64,000 nucleotides of DNA. Source: an uncultured Dokdonia sp. Its GTDB lineage: Bacteria > Bacteroidota > Bacteroidia > Flavobacteriales > Flavobacteriaceae. The DNA lies in the NCBI RefSeq assembly GCF_947492815.1, contig NZ_CANLOB010000001.1, forward strand, positions 434,001 through 498,000. Reading direction: 5' to 3'. The notes beneath the pieces were generated by a model that did not search any database, was not told the origin of the DNA, and was given only the letters and a program-made list of their open reading frames with translations. The position numbers and the translations under genes were made by a program. Positions 63,999 through 64,000 of this stretch are shown piece after piece; positions within the stretch are counted from its first letter, which is position 1; each line of letters opens with the position of its first letter.

Positions 63999-64000
63999 CC

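Larger units (their letters stand above)
63699..64000. other. Right-edge intergenic region
   Basis: No gene visible. It contains a palindrome copy (63940-63955) and a terminator (63961-63998) probably belonging to a minus-strand gene beyond the window. Confidence 0.6.

Noticed and set aside
1..64000. CRISPR arrays, insertion sequences, integrase or prophage genes
   Set aside because: No spaced repeats of CRISPR type and no transposase, integrase or phage structural proteins were seen in any frame.

Overview
The window looks like chromosome of a marine member of the Flavobacteriaceae (Bacteroidota), possibly Dokdonia-like; the genus is only a guess. The evidence is AT-rich DNA, promoter boxes of the Bacteroidota type TAnnTTTG, a secreted protein with a type IX secretion sorting domain, and lineage-typical families (DUF6427, DUF6341, DUF4254, DUF4837, DUF4175, DUF6909). 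There is one RNA gene, tRNA-Cys. I see no insertion sequence, prophage or CRISPR array.

Layout. 1-12.3 kb: a truncated SGNH/SASA esterase, a nitronate monooxygenase-like gene, a GT9-DUF4254-adenine methylase cluster, two small membrane-protein genes, purD, then a small accessory patch (an unrecognised 340-aa gene, a CapK-like adenylate-forming enzyme and an XRE regulator). 12.3-34 kb: a long minus-strand exopolysaccharide locus. It has an initiating sugar-phosphate transferase, UDP-glucose dehydrogenase and UDP-glucuronate decarboxylase (UDP-GlcA and UDP-Xyl), gmd and fcl (GDP-L-fucose), three glycosyltransferases, a WcaF-type acetyltransferase, an SGNH lipoprotein, flippase, polymerase and ligase-like proteins, a Wzz-like protein, and two near-duplicate secreted beta-helix proteins. 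34-45 kb: DUF6909, GH3 and M23 peptidase genes, then tatA, a DUF4837 lipoprotein, an MltD-like transglycosylase, pgk, holB, a DoxX-like protein and an OmpH-like protein. 45-54 kb: a lipoprotein with no normal start codon, a methyltransferase, mnmG surrounded by parS-like sites, ybeY, DUF4175 and a MORN/TonB protein. 54-64 kb: alkane monooxygenase, gltX, an outer-membrane barrel, an SPFH protein, glnS, a zinc-ribbon protein, folB, tRNA-Cys, a lipoprotein and a LysE-type exporter.

Two signals stand out beyond the genes. First, a 16-bp perfect palindrome (CGCTTTCGCGAAAGCG and close variants) occurs 17 times, about every 3.8 kb. Most copies are inside genes, where 11 of 14 are read as the peptide AFAKA. 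One copy forms the signal peptidase site of the transglycosylase. Second, three ParB-type parS sites lie within about 2 kb around mnmG, one of them touching its start codon, which suggests an origin-proximal position. Other points of interest are a second dispersed inverted repeat, two apparently leaderless promoters, an unusually perfect Shine-Dalgarno, and a remnant of a second alkB gene.
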